Below are positions 36,822 through 45,761 of a stretch of DNA of 64,000 bases, in pieces. Every line of letters begins with the position of its first letter. Position 1 is the first letter of the stretch. The stretch is from NCBI RefSeq assembly GCF_000196175.1, contig NC_005363.1:1302001-1366000 (forward strand), written 5' to 3'. Under the pieces are notes generated by a model that saw only the letters and a program-made list of their open reading frames with translations, was not told the origin of the DNA and searched no databases. The DNA comes from Bdellovibrio bacteriovorus HD100. Its GTDB lineage: Bacteria > Bdellovibrionota > Bdellovibrionia > Bdellovibrionales > Bdellovibrionaceae. The position numbers and the translations under genes were made by a program.

Positions 36822-37091
36822 ATGAATACGGAGCTTGGCGCATTTGCGCTCAGGCAGGTGCTTGCCTCAACAGCAGTTCTTGGGCCGATCTTAATCCTGA
36901 TCGGACTCTGCTACTTCCTCTTTAACCAAAGCAGAAGAAGCGTGACCTTATACATAGGCACGGGGTTGATTCTGACCGTCATAGGAGTCACCTGTTTGTA
37001 CTCCGAACTTCGAAGCGAAGATTCGCGGGCTCACCATGAAGCAGCCATCGAACAGGTCGAAGTCATCGCGGAGGAAGCTGTTCGGAAGTAG
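36822..37091 (+). CDS. small membrane protein, two helices
   Basis: An 89-residue protein with two hydrophobic segments (VLASTAVLGPILILIGLCYFL and LYIGTGLILTVIGVTCLYS) joined by a short basic loop (NQSRRS), ending in an acidic helix. No family was recognised. AGGTGG at 36811-36816 favours the ATG at 36822 over GTG 36813. It directly precedes the inverted hairpin repeats. Confidence 0.65.
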   Translation: MNTELGAFALRQVLASTAVLGPILILIGLCYFLFNQSRRSVTLYIGTGLILTVIGVTCLYSELRSEDSRAHHEAAIEQVEVIAEEAVRK

Positions 37092-37112
37092 CTTCTGAAT
37101 TGCTTGGTCCGT

Positions 37113-37280
37113 TTTGGCGCGGGGATTTGCTGGCGAACTTGGCCAGTCCCAGCGCTACGGGGGACGCCGTCCGGGCTCAGTTGTCGTTCGGCCCGCCGGG
37201 CCGAATGCGCGCCATCCAGGCGCCGACAAAGCCCCCTTCGCGCTGGCACTGTCCAAGCTCACCAGCAAACTTGCGTTGTC
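37113..37280 (+). repeat. hairpin repeat element, copy A
   Basis: Imperfect 29-bp inverted repeats (37126-37154 and 37241-37269, 25 of 29 matching) enclose a GC-rich core with an inner perfect hairpin (TTCGGCCC/GGGCCGAA, loop GCC, at 37186-37204) and a conserved core CCATCCAGGCGCCGACAAAG at 37212-37231. It begins just outside with a GCGCGGGG motif. Copy B, in the opposite orientation 130 bp on, has the same order of modules. No ORF is credible. The 37281-37399 spacer shows nothing recognisable. Confidence 0.7.
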
Positions 37281-37399
37281 CCAATCAATTCAGAAACAAC
37301 TTCCGAAAATCCCATCACAAAGACATCGGTTCCAAAGGGCATCGTCGTGCACCTGCGCAGTTAAGAACACATTGATAGTTATTAGCTATTTCCGACTGG

Positions 37400-37522
37400 A
37401 ACAATTTGGATGGGGACTTGAGGGAGCCCGACGCAGCGGTCTTTGCCGGCGCCTGGATGGTGTACCGCGGAGGCGGGATCCCTCAAGACCCCAGCCAAAC
37501 CCCGCGCCACCCGGCAACGAAC
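37400..37522 (-). repeat. hairpin repeat element, copy B (inverted)
   Basis: 21-bp inverted repeats (37405-37425 and 37479-37499, 19 of 21 matching) enclose the same core as copy A, read on the minus strand as CCATCCAGGCGCCGGCAAAG, and the outer motif GGCGCGGGGTTTGGCTGG. It is shorter than copy A and lacks the inner TTCGGCCC hairpin. It lies 10 bp from the end of the binding-protein gene, so it could also end that transcript. Confidence 0.7.
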
Positions 37523-37532
37523 AAACCCACAA

Positions 37533-38579
37533 TCAGTGAGTTTTAATTTCTGTCCAAGAGTCTTCGAAGAGTTTGTTTTTTTCGCCTTGGTCTTGGATTC
37601 GTTCCAGCTTCTTTAGAGTGGCTTCATCCGGGAACAGGGCGCGGTTGTTTTGCAGTTCTTTTGGCAGGGCGGCTTTGGTGTTTTTCAGGACCGGGCCTCC
37701 CAAGATTGTTTTTACGCGGTTGATCTCTGCCTGTTCGCTTAGCAGGAAGTTGATCAGCTTGTGGGCGGCTTCGGGGTGTTTGGCGCCTTTGATGATGACC
37801 AGGTTGTCGATGGCGAATGTTCCGCCCTCTTCCGGGATGATGTATTCGATTTTGCCAGGGGACTTGTCTGCTGCTTGAAGGGCGTCAGAGGAATAGGTCT
37901 GGGCCGCGGCGACTTCTTTGTTGTTCAGGATGTCGATGGTGTCGGACGCAAACATCTTTACGTTCTTTTTTGCTTTCAGCAACGTGGCCTTGGCCTTGTT
38001 GATTTCTTCCGGGTTGGTGCTGTTCACGCTGAAGCCGTTCATTTTCAGTGCGGCACCCAGGGTTTCGCGCACGTCATCCAAAAGGGCGAATTTGCCTTTC
38101 AGTTGCGGATTTTCCAGAAGGTCTTTCCAGCTTTTGATCGGGCCTTTGTAAAGGTCGCGATTGACGGCGATGCCTGCGGTTGTCCAAATGTAAGGCAAAG
38201 AGAACTTGTTCTCTGGATCGTAGTTCTGTTTCAGGAACTGAGGATCAATCAGAGTTTTGTTTGAAATCTGATCTGGGTTCAGTGCTTCCAGCAGATTCAT
38301 CTTGGACATGACTTCGACCATATAGTCCGAAGGCACGGCCACGTCGATGCCCGAAGAGCCCATTTGCACCTTGGCCAGCAATTCTTCATTCGAGGAATAG
38401 TTGGAAATATTGATCTTGATGCCGGTTTCTTTCTCGAACTGAGCCTGCAGTTCCGGAGAGATATAATTGCCCCAGATGGACAGGTTGACTTCTTTGGCTT
38501 CAGAAACTTCAGCAGACTTCTTTGTACATCCCGCCAGCAGCCCACAAAGAGCCAGGCCGACCATCAATATTCTCGACAT
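37533..38579 (-). CDS. potD: polyamine-type ABC transporter substrate-binding lipoprotein
   Basis: A 348-residue lipoprotein (lipobox LAGC, Cys18) of the PotD/PotF spermidine-putrescine binding family: LSIWGNYISPEL, SNEELLAKVQMGSSGIDVAVPSDY, the PYIWTTAGIAVNRD hinge and IPEEGGTFAIDNLVI. It delivers substrate to the permease encoded on the other strand. The gene is divergent from the ATPase gene, with only 29 bp between the start codons, so at least one promoter must lie inside coding sequence. Substrate specificity between spermidine, putrescine and others cannot be read here. Confidence 0.88.
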   Translation of the reverse strand: MSRILMVGLALCGLLAGCTKKSAEVSEAKEVNLSIWGNYISPELQAQFEKETGIKINISNYSSNEELLAKVQMGSSGIDVAVPSDYMVEVMSKMNLLEALNPDQISNKTLIDPQFLKQNYDPENKFSLPYIWTTAGIAVNRDLYKGPIKSWKDLLENPQLKGKFALLDDVRETLGAALKMNGFSVNSTNPEEINKAKATLLKAKKNVKMFASDTIDILNNKEVAAAQTYSSDALQAADKSPGKIEYIIPEEGGTFAIDNLVIIKGAKHPEAAHKLINFLLSEQAEINRVKTILGGPVLKNTKAALPKELQNNRALFPDEATLKKLERIQDQGEKNKLFEDSWTEIKTH

Positions 38580-38608
38580 TTTTTTATTTCCTTCTTATTG
38601 TTAGAAGC

Positions 38609-39487
38609 ATGTTGGAACTTCTGAATATCGGCAAGAGTTTTTCCAGTCAAACGGCCCTGAAGGGAATCAACCTTTCCATTGGGGAAGGGGAGTTCTTTTC
38701 CCTGTTGGGTCCCAGCGGCTGTGGAAAAACAACACTTCTTCGCATCATTGCCGGTCTTGAAAGTGCCACTTCCGGTCAAATTCTGCTGGATGGTCAGCGC
38801 GTGGATCATCTTCCTGCTCAAAAACGTCCCTTTAACATGGTCTTTCAGCGCTATGCTCTTTTTCCGCACATGACGGTGGGGGAAAATATCGCCTATGGTC
38901 TGCGCCTGAAGGGGTTGGGGAAAGACCAGATCGAGGCCAAGGTGGCAGAAGTCCTGGCCTTGGTGGATATGGGCGAGTTCCGGGACCGCAAGCCTGAAAC
39001 TTTGTCCGGCGGTCAGTCGCAGCGTGTGGCTGTGGCCCGCGCCTTGGTGAATGAACCCCGTGTGCTTTTGCTGGATGAGCCTTTGTCGGCGCTGGATTAC
39101 CGCATGCGTGAGCACATGCAAAAAGAGCTGCGCGCTTTGCAACAAAAGCTGGGTCTGACATTTATCTGTGTGACTCACGATCAGGAAGAAGCTCTGGCGC
39201 TGTCAGATCGTATCGGTATCATGAGTCGCGGGGTTTTGGAACAGGTCAGCTCTCCGCGTGAGATTTATGAGAATCCGGAAACGATCTTCGCCTCTCAGTT
39301 TGTAGAATCCACCAGTCTGCTGCGTGGTGAGTTGGTGGAGGTCAGTCAGGATCTGGCCACCATCCGTCTGGGAGATGGCAGCCTTATCAAAGGTAAAATC
39401 AATGTCCCACCGGATCAGATCCGCCTGGGGATGAGCATTGAAGCCTACGTCCGTCGCGCCATGGTCTTTGGCGAGCGTGAAAAGTGA
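38609..39487 (+). CDS. potA: polyamine-type ABC transporter ATPase
   Basis: A 292-residue ATPase: Walker A GPSGCGKTT, Q-loop MVFQRYALFPHMTV, signature LSGGQSQRVAVARAL, Walker B VLLLDEPLSALD and switch His in CVTHDQEEAL. A C-terminal regulatory OB-like domain (about 230-290) marks the PotA/MalK class. The ATG at 38609 gives the usual N terminus (LELLNIGKSF); the longer frame from 38522 overlaps the binding-protein gene. It overlaps the first permease by 4 bp (GTGA). Confidence 0.92.
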   Translation: MLELLNIGKSFSSQTALKGINLSIGEGEFFSLLGPSGCGKTTLLRIIAGLESATSGQILLDGQRVDHLPAQKRPFNMVFQRYALFPHMTVGENIAYGLRLKGLGKDQIEAKVAEVLALVDMGEFRDRKPETLSGGQSQRVAVARALVNEPRVLLLDEPLSALDYRMREHMQKELRALQQKLGLTFICVTHDQEEALALSDRIGIMSRGVLEQVSSPREIYENPETIFASQFVESTSLLRGELVEVSQDLATIRLGDGSLIKGKINVPPDQIRLGMSIEAYVRRAMVFGEREK

Positions 39488-40317
39488 AATTACGAGATCT
39501 GTTCCTTCTGCCGGTGGGATTGTGGTTTGTGGTCTTTGTCCTGCTGCCACTTATTATCGTCGCTGTGGTGAGTTTTGCCACGCGGGGAACCTATGGTGGT
39601 GTGGAGTGGTCGTGGACCCTTGCCAACTATGTACGGGCTTTTTCGCCGACCTATCTGGGAATTTTTGCTGAAAGTTTCAAGCTGGCTTTGATCACCACCG
39701 GGGTCTGTCTGGTTCTGGGCGTTCTGGTGTCCTGGGCCATGGCGACGGCATCCACGCGTTTGCGTCAGCTTTATCTGATGGCTGTGGTGCTGCCGTTTTT
39801 GACCAATCTGGTGATTCGTATCTATGCCATCCGGCTTTTTGTTGGTGCCGACGGTCCGCTGCAGGCGGGGTTGACATTATTGGGAGTTCCCTTTGATTCC
39901 TTCGCGCTGACGCAGAACAAGTGGCTGGTGCTTTACGGAATGGTCACGACTTATCTGCCATTCATGGTGCTGCCGTTGTACGGGGCTTTTGAAAAGTTTG
40001 ATTTTTCCTTGGTGGAAGCGGCTCAGGATCTGGGCGCCGGGATCTGGAAGATTCTTTTCACAGTGATTTTACCCAACCTTAAGAAAGCTCTGTGGGCGGG
40101 GGCTTTGCTGGTGTTCATTCCTTCTTTGGGTGAATACGTGATACCGGATCTTCTGGGGGGCGCTAAAAACATGCTTTATGGAAATCTGATCACCGAACAG
40201 TTTTTGAAAGCCCGCGACTGGCCCTTTGGGGCGGCATTGTCGGTGCTGATGATGCTGCTTTTGCTGGTGATGGCGCTGGTGTTCAGAATGTGGGAGGCGC
40301 GCCGTGCCCGTGGTTGA
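39484..40317 (+). CDS. potB: polyamine-type ABC transporter permease 1
   Basis: A 277-residue inner-membrane permease with six hydrophobic helices and the EAA loop (VEAAQDLGAGIWKILFTVILP) that docks on the ATPase. It starts with GTG inside the 3' end of potA and itself overlaps the second permease by 14 bp, indicating one operon. Forms a heterodimer with the PotC-type protein. Confidence 0.9.
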   Translation: MKLRDLFLLPVGLWFVVFVLLPLIIVAVVSFATRGTYGGVEWSWTLANYVRAFSPTYLGIFAESFKLALITTGVCLVLGVLVSWAMATASTRLRQLYLMAVVLPFLTNLVIRIYAIRLFVGADGPLQAGLTLLGVPFDSFALTQNKWLVLYGMVTTYLPFMVLPLYGAFEKFDFSLVEAAQDLGAGIWKILFTVILPNLKKALWAGALLVFIPSLGEYVIPDLLGGAKNMLYGNLITEQFLKARDWPFGAALSVLMMLLLLVMALVFRMWEARRARG

Positions 40318-41143
40318 ACGAAGCCGTCCTCAGGCGCCCATGTTTGCGAAAGTCGTTCTGTGGATAACACTGCTTTTGCTGCACACTCCGATTCTGGTGA
40401 TGATTCTGGGCGCTTTGATTGAAAAGAAACCGGATTCCTGGAGCTGGACACTGCGCTGGTTCTCCGAAGTCGTGAATGATCAGGCCCTGATGGACGCCTT
40501 GAAAAACAGTCTGCTGGTGGGTGTAGCGGCAAGTCTGCTTTCAACCGTGATTGGCACCAGTGCAGCTGTGGGGTTGCACCGTTCGGCCGGCGGCTGGCGT
40601 TGGGCGGTCGAGGGGTTGTCCGTGGTTTCGCTGGTTTTCCCTGAGATTGTTTTTGCCTTGTCGCTGTTGTCGTTGTTTTTCATTTTACAGTTTGAGCTGG
40701 GTCTGATGACTGTGGTGATTTCCCACGTCAGCTTCAGCATCTCCTATGTGATGATCACGGTCGGGGCCCGGCTGGCGACGCTGGATCGCAGTTTTGAGGA
40801 TGCCGCCCGGGATCTGGGGGCTTCAGAGTGGCAGACCTATCGTTCGGTGGTGCTGCCATTGCTGGGGCCTTCGATCGTCGGTGGTGGGGCGTTAAGTTTT
40901 CTGCTTTCCTTTGATGATTTCCTGATCACGTACTTTGTGAATGGCGTGGGGCAGGACACGCTGCCAGTCAAACTTTACACGGCGATGAAGCTGGGGGTCA
41001 GCCCCAAACTCAATGCGCTTTCCAGTCTGATGTTTGTTATGACTTTGCTGGCGCTGATTTTCTTCTTCCGTTCTTCCGCGTTCCGTGTTTTCTTTGAAGC
41101 GCGGGGGAAGCATGAATCCAAATCAGAAAAAGAAAATCCTTAG
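40304..41143 (+). CDS. potC: polyamine-type ABC transporter permease 2
   Basis: A 279-residue permease with six helices and the EAA motif (EDAARDLGASEWQTYRSVVLP). The GTG start at 40304 is supported by GGGAGG at 40292-40297. Its end overlaps the following MFS gene by 32 bp. The C-terminal residues are very hydrophilic (ARGKHESKSEKENP). Confidence 0.9.
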   Translation: MPVVERSRPQAPMFAKVVLWITLLLLHTPILVMILGALIEKKPDSWSWTLRWFSEVVNDQALMDALKNSLLVGVAASLLSTVIGTSAAVGLHRSAGGWRWAVEGLSVVSLVFPEIVFALSLLSLFFILQFELGLMTVVISHVSFSISYVMITVGARLATLDRSFEDAARDLGASEWQTYRSVVLPLLGPSIVGGGALSFLLSFDDFLITYFVNGVGQDTLPVKLYTAMKLGVSPKLNALSSLMFVMTLLALIFFFRSSAFRVFFEARGKHESKSEKENP

Positions 41144-42368
41144 CTGGGCTTTTTATGACTGGGCCAACAGTGGTTATGCCACGACGGTCATGGCTGCATT
41201 TTTCCCGGTCTTTCTGAAGCAATATTGGAGCGTCGGCACTGACGCTGTCGTGACCACGGCCCGCCTGGGCGTCACTATTTCCGTTTCAAGTCTGGCTATT
41301 GCCTTGATGAGCCCCACTTTGGGCGTTATCGCGGACATGAAGGGCTACAAGAAGCTCTTTTGCATGCTCTTCACTTTGATTGGTGTTGTGGGCTGTGCGT
41401 GGATGGGGTTCATTCCGCAAGGGGACTGGGTCAGTGCTCTGTGGGCTTATGGTATCACACTGGCGGCGTTTAATGCGGCCAGTGTTTTTTATGATTCGCT
41501 TCTTCCTTACGTGGCGGAACACAAGTACATGGACTTTGCTTCGTCGCTGGGATACTCGCTGGGGTATCTGGGCGGCGGGGTGCTGTTGCTGCTGAATGTG
41601 CTGATGGCGCTTTATCCTCTTAGTTTTGGGATCCCGGATGCGACTGTGGCCACCAAACTTTCGTTCATGATTGTTTCGGTGTGGTGGCTGGCGTTTTCCC
41701 TTCCGCTGATGAAGAACGTGCCTGAACCGGAAGCGGAAAGATCCGTGAAAGGCCTTGGAACCTTGACGCTGGAAAGCCTGCGCACACTGAAAGGCACTCT
41801 GAAAGCCCTGATGAAGGAACGCAACCTGTTTATGTTCATGGTGGCTTACTGGCTTTACATCGACGGCGTCTACACCGTGATGACCATGGCGGTGGATTAC
41901 GGAATTTCGATCGGTTTTGAATCCAAGGATTTGATTGCTGCCCTTTTGATCACGCAGTTTATTGGATTCCCTTGTGCTTATTTCTTCGGGACTTTGACCA
42001 AACGCTGGGGGGCGAAGATGCCCATTCTGGTTTGTATCGTGGTGTATGGGGTGACCGTGATTGCCGCCACCCAGATGAAGACGGCGACGCATTTCTATTT
42101 GCTGGCGACGGTGATAGGACTGGTGCAGGGTGGGGTGCAATCGCTCAGCCGTTCCATGTTTGGCCGTATGATCCCCAAAGAGGCCAGTGGAGAGTATTTT
42201 GGTTTGTTTAACCTTGTGGGCCGTTTTGCCTCGATCCTGGGTCCACTGCTGGTGGCTGCGGGGGCGATGCTTAGCGGAAGTTCACGGTGGGGCATGGTGG
42301 GATTGTTGATCCTATTCGTTTCTGGCGGTATTCTGCTGGCGATGGTGAAAGAGCCTCGCGAAGCCTAA
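41112..42368 (+). CDS. MFS transporter, UMF1 (Atg22-like) type
   Basis: A 418-residue transporter with about 12 hydrophobic helices. The N-terminal SWAFYDWANSGYATTVMAAFFP signature in helix 1 is characteristic of the UMF1/Atg22-like family, which is linked in eukaryotes to amino-acid efflux from the vacuole; bacterial substrates are unknown. GGGGGAAG precedes the ATG at 41112. Being the last gene of the transporter operon it may export or import a related amine or amino acid. Confidence 0.85.
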   Translation: MNPNQKKKILSWAFYDWANSGYATTVMAAFFPVFLKQYWSVGTDAVVTTARLGVTISVSSLAIALMSPTLGVIADMKGYKKLFCMLFTLIGVVGCAWMGFIPQGDWVSALWAYGITLAAFNAASVFYDSLLPYVAEHKYMDFASSLGYSLGYLGGGVLLLLNVLMALYPLSFGIPDATVATKLSFMIVSVWWLAFSLPLMKNVPEPEAERSVKGLGTLTLESLRTLKGTLKALMKERNLFMFMVAYWLYIDGVYTVMTMAVDYGISIGFESKDLIAALLITQFIGFPCAYFFGTLTKRWGAKMPILVCIVVYGVTVIAATQMKTATHFYLLATVIGLVQGGVQSLSRSMFGRMIPKEASGEYFGLFNLVGRFASILGPLLVAAGAMLSGSSRWGMVGLLILFVSGGILLAMVKEPREA

Positions 42369-42433
42369 TCCTTTTTACCGAGGCCCCAAAAAGGGGTGGA
42401 CTTTGACGGGGGTTCGCTGGATAACCCTCCGAT

Positions 42434-43024
42434 ATGACTTACAATCCCCGTGATCACTACTTCAGAAAAGCAAAGCAGGAAAACTTTGCGGCTCGTTCCG
42501 TCTTCAAACTTGAAGAGATCGACCAGAAATTTAAAATGTTCAAGCCCGGCCAGGTGGTGCTTGATCTGGGGGCTTCTCCGGGATCCTGGTCGCAGTATGC
42601 TTCCAAGATGGCTGGTGAAAAGGGCCGTGTCCTGGGCGTGGATCTGAGCCCGGTCACCGTGAAGTTGAAGAACGCGGTTTTCATTCAGGCCGATCTTCGT
42701 GATTTGAATCTGGAAGACATCTTCAAAGAACATGGCTTCGTACCTCCGTTTGACATCGTGATGTCAGACATGGCACCAAAGACCACCGGCATTCGCATGA
42801 CCGATCAGGCCAGATCCATGGAACTTTGTGAACTGGCTCTGGATGTCGCTCGTCGTTTCCTGAAAAAAGACGGGCATTTCGTGTGCAAGCTCTTCCACAG
42901 TGATGACTTCGGAAAGCTTCGTGATGAGATGAAAAAGACCTTCGCCAAAGTGGAGGCGGTGAAGCCGGATTCCACCCGCAAGATTTCCAAAGAAATCTTC
43001 CTCGTAGGCCTTAGTAAAAAATGA
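42434..43024 (+). CDS. rlmE: 23S rRNA (uridine-2'-O-)-methyltransferase RlmE
   Basis: A 196-residue FtsJ/RlmE methyltransferase. The K-D-K-E catalytic tetrad is present: K25 in RSVFKLEEID, D112 in VMSDMAP, K152 in FVCKLF and E187 in SKEIFLV. Motif I is DLGASPGSW. The enzyme methylates a universally important uridine of the A-loop (U2552 in E. coli numbering). Overlaps the pseudouridine synthase gene by 4 bp. Confidence 0.94.
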   Translation: MTYNPRDHYFRKAKQENFAARSVFKLEEIDQKFKMFKPGQVVLDLGASPGSWSQYASKMAGEKGRVLGVDLSPVTVKLKNAVFIQADLRDLNLEDIFKEHGFVPPFDIVMSDMAPKTTGIRMTDQARSMELCELALDVARRFLKKDGHFVCKLFHSDDFGKLRDEMKKTFAKVEAVKPDSTRKISKEIFLVGLSKK

Positions 43025-43698
43025 TTCAGATCGTATTTGAGAATACTCACTTTATCATCTGTGACAAACCCGCGGGTGTGCTTTCCACACCCAGCCGCTT
43101 TGAAGAGGATGACGCCCGTCTGTGTCTGGGCACAGCCCTGCAGAAGGAAAAAGGTTTTCAAATCTTCCCCGTGAACCGTCTGGATTTCGAGGTGTCAGGG
43201 CTGGTTGTCTATGCCAAAACCGCAGAAGCCCATCGTAAAGCCAATGCCTGGTTTGAACACAAGACCGTCAAAAAGACTTATCGCGCTTTGACCACCGGGC
43301 AGAGCTATGCGCACATCCCGGCCAACGTGCCCAATGAAAAACTGAAACTCACACCTGAAGTGGGGAACACCTTCGAGTGGCGCTGTCGGCTGTTGCGCGG
43401 AAAGCGCCGGGCGTATGAAAGCCCTCAGGGCAAGGAATGCCTGACTGTCGCGGTTTTCCGGGGCATGCAGGGCGATTATCAGGTCTGGGATCTGAATCCT
43501 GTCACTGGACGTTCGCACCAATTGCGTTTTGATTTAAGTCGTCATGGTTTTCCGATAGTGGGCGATAAACTTTATGGATCAACTGTGGAGCTTGCAGACA
43601 ATCGCATCGCTCTTCGCTCATACAGAATTGACTTTGCGAACGCAAATGGAGCCTCAGCTCTAGGCTTGCCGGAGTTTCTCGAGATCTCATCACTGTAG
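43021..43698 (+). CDS. RluA-family RNA pseudouridine synthase
   Basis: A 225-residue pseudouridine synthase with catalytic Asp55 in VNRLDFEVSG, an N-terminal FIICDKPAGVLS and the C-terminal TGRSHQLRFDLSRHG and GDKLYG blocks. No S4 domain. The site it modifies in rRNA or tRNA cannot be told. ATGA overlap with rlmE makes an rRNA substrate plausible. Confidence 0.88.
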   Translation: MIQIVFENTHFIICDKPAGVLSTPSRFEEDDARLCLGTALQKEKGFQIFPVNRLDFEVSGLVVYAKTAEAHRKANAWFEHKTVKKTYRALTTGQSYAHIPANVPNEKLKLTPEVGNTFEWRCRLLRGKRRAYESPQGKECLTVAVFRGMQGDYQVWDLNPVTGRSHQLRFDLSRHGFPIVGDKLYGSTVELADNRIALRSYRIDFANANGASALGLPEFLEISSL

Positions 43699-43786
43699 GT
43701 TCTGTTTGGCTTTGCAAAATGTCATGTATGGCAATGCATATAAAAATCGTTTGCACGATCTCAGCGAATAGTTCTTAATTGTTTTC

Positions 43787-44278
43787 ATGAGTAATACTTA
43801 TTCCGAGTACAGGTCCGAGGTGGGTGAAGTCATGGACTATATCCGCCATATCTTCAAAGCCCTTCGTGTTTCTTCCAGTCAGTTTGAGAAAGATCTAGGT
43901 TTGAGTGCCGCACAGATTTTTGTGATGAAGAAACTCAAAGAAGAGCCAGGGCTTTCGATCAATGACCTGGCTTTGCGGACCACCACCCACCAAAGCTCCG
44001 TTTCTGTGGTGGTCAAAAAGCTCGAAGAGCAAGGTCTTGTATCCCGCATGATCTCGAAAGAAGACTCCCGCAAAGTGGTTGTATCGCTCACTCCCTCCGG
44101 TCTGGAAAAACTCAGCGAAATCCCCCGCACAGTTCAAGAACACATGATCGAAACTCTTCAGAATATGCCGCCGGAAAAAACCGCATCGCTGGCTGAATTG
44201 ATGCGTGAATTTGTCACCGAAGCGGGAATCGTGGAGTCAGTGCCCGCGCCCATGTTTGGCGAGGACAGCGGTCGTTAG
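43787..44278 (+). CDS. MarR-family transcriptional regulator
   Basis: A 163-residue winged-helix protein: recognition helix TTHQSSVSVVVKKLEEQGLVSR, wing SKEDSRKVVVSLTPSG, and flanking dimerisation helices. MarR proteins usually repress a neighbouring gene until a small ligand binds. The adjacent genes (pseudouridine synthase, HD hydrolase) are not obvious targets. No cysteine is present in the helices, so oxidation sensing of the OhrR type is unlikely. Confidence 0.88.
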   Translation: MSNTYSEYRSEVGEVMDYIRHIFKALRVSSSQFEKDLGLSAAQIFVMKKLKEEPGLSINDLALRTTTHQSSVSVVVKKLEEQGLVSRMISKEDSRKVVVSLTPSGLEKLSEIPRTVQEHMIETLQNMPPEKTASLAELMREFVTEAGIVESVPAPMFGEDSGR

Positions 44279-44916
44279 ATTTCCCTTTTGATCTGATCCA
44301 GATAAGTTCTGATGAAGGCGACACGATGTTCGCCTTCTTTTTTTGCTGTCGGTGTGTTCAGGTGTTCCACCAGTTTGAACAGTTTCGAAAAGAAATGATC
44401 AATGCCGTAACTTTTGTCATCCAGCTCTCGGGATTCGGCCCAGGGGTCTTCCTCGGCATAGAAGGGGCGGCTCATCTGTGTGGACACGGCAAAGCAGCGG
44501 GCGATGCCAATGGCGCCCAGGCTGTCCAGGCGGTCGGCATCCTGGATGATGCGGGCCTCGAGGGTTTCAGGTTTGATACCCGCACTATAGCTGTGCGCCT
44601 CTATGGCGTGGCGGATGTCTTCGAAGAATTCTTCCGGATAGTTCACTGACTTCAGGTATTCAATCGTCGCTTCAGCTGACAATTTCGAAGCATAGGGCCG
44701 GCGGGGATCATTCTTTGGGACATTGATAAAGTCATGAAAGAAGGCCGCAGGCATGACGACTTCCCAGCGGGCCTTTTCCGCCTGGCACAGCTGCTTGGCG
44801 GTGTTCACCACGCGCATGATATGAAGATAGTCATGCGCCGGGTCCGAGCTCGGGTAAAGAACCCGGGCCTTGTTGCTGAACATGTGGTACCAGTGCTTTT
44901 CCTGAAATGCGCTCAT
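44275..44916 (-). CDS. HD-domain phosphohydrolase
   Basis: A 213-residue HD protein like E. coli YedJ. Metal-binding residues are His in HDYLHIMRVV, HD in AAFFHDFINVPK, and a later Asp in IQDADRLDSLGAIG. Enzymes of this group hydrolyse nucleotide-like or small phosphate compounds; the substrate is not known. Convergent with the MarR gene, 4-bp overlap. Confidence 0.82.
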   Translation of the reverse strand: MSAFQEKHWYHMFSNKARVLYPSSDPAHDYLHIMRVVNTAKQLCQAEKARWEVVMPAAFFHDFINVPKNDPRRPYASKLSAEATIEYLKSVNYPEEFFEDIRHAIEAHSYSAGIKPETLEARIIQDADRLDSLGAIGIARCFAVSTQMSRPFYAEEDPWAESRELDDKSYGIDHFFSKLFKLVEHLNTPTAKKEGEHRVAFIRTYLDQIKREI

Positions 44917-44930
44917 GGCTTCAATTTAAG

Positions 44931-45761
44931 CTAGGGTTCGATGACTCTCACCATGGGACCGGTGAGTTTGTCAAAATACGCTGTTAAAGGCTGATCCGAG
45001 AAGCCATCGACATGATCGAAGGTCACATAGCCATATCCTTGGTTGCCCCATTTCGGGCCCCACGAGTTCTTAAACATAAACACTTTTTGTTCGTCGTCAT
45101 AGCCAACGATCAGGACGGCATGGCCACCACAGCTGATTTTGCCACTGTCACAGTCGGCGTTGATCTGCGGGCTGAAAGTGAAGGTGCCTTTTTGATCGTT
45201 GATGTGGGACAGGGACACTTTCAAGGTCACAACCACGGGACGCTTGGCATCCAGTTCCTGCATGAAAATTTCGGACCACGGCTTGCGCACCCACATCTGT
45301 GTGAGGATTTTCGTGCGCAGGCTGCGATAGTCGACACTGGAAACCTTTTGTTGGCGCAGATCAAAGAAGCTGGTTTGTTCCGGGGTGAAGGGCTTAGTGA
45401 AATCCAGGCTGCTTTCCTGATAAGGAAGATCCTTTTCCTGATAGAATCTGCTGCCGTTTGAGAAATTCAAAAGCAACTGATAGGTGTTGCCGAACTCCAC
45501 TTCGGGGCGCCACGGAGAAAGCACCTTGTGCCGGAAGATTTCGTACTCTTCCGAAATATCATAATCCTGGCCGTTGAAGGATTTGATGGTGGATTCAATC
45601 AATGCTGACACAGCAAAATAGGCACAAGTATCGCGGCTCTTTTGATCTTTAACTTCGGTTTGGAGAGGGCGAAGGTCCACCTGTTTGGCCAGGGCCATTT
45701 CCAAGAAGAACGAGCACAACAGGCCCACAGCCAGAATAAGACGGGTCAGCAGCAACTTCAC
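44931..45761 (-). CDS. secreted papain-like (C1) cysteine protease
   Basis: A 276-residue exported C1-family protease without a long propeptide. The oxyanion Gln40 and nucleophile Cys46 are in DQKSRDTCAYFA, His214 is in CGGHAVLIVGYDD and Asn232 is in FKNSWGPKWGNQGYGY. I choose GTG 45761 because GGAG lies 6 bp upstream and the signal MKLLLTRLILAVGLL starts cleanly; GTG 45773 is 4 codons earlier. The 270-bp gap upstream has hairpins (GCAAG/CTTGC near 45806, CCACCTG/CAGGTGG near 45818-45846) and no gene. Confidence 0.87.
   Translation of the reverse strand: MKLLLTRLILAVGLLCSFFLEMALAKQVDLRPLQTEVKDQKSRDTCAYFAVSALIESTIKSFNGQDYDISEEYEIFRHKVLSPWRPEVEFGNTYQLLLNFSNGSRFYQEKDLPYQESSLDFTKPFTPEQTSFFDLRQQKVSSVDYRSLRTKILTQMWVRKPWSEIFMQELDAKRPVVVTLKVSLSHINDQKGTFTFSPQINADCDSGKISCGGHAVLIVGYDDEQKVFMFKNSWGPKWGNQGYGYVTFDHVDGFSDQPLTAYFDKLTGPMVRVIEP

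Noticed and set aside
37031-37539. Frames in the hairpin repeats on both strands sharing GLCRRLDG
   Set aside because: The shared peptide reflects nucleotide similarity of the repeat copies read in opposite orientation; compositions are Arg/Pro/Ala-rich and the frames cross the hairpin arms, so they are not treated as genes.
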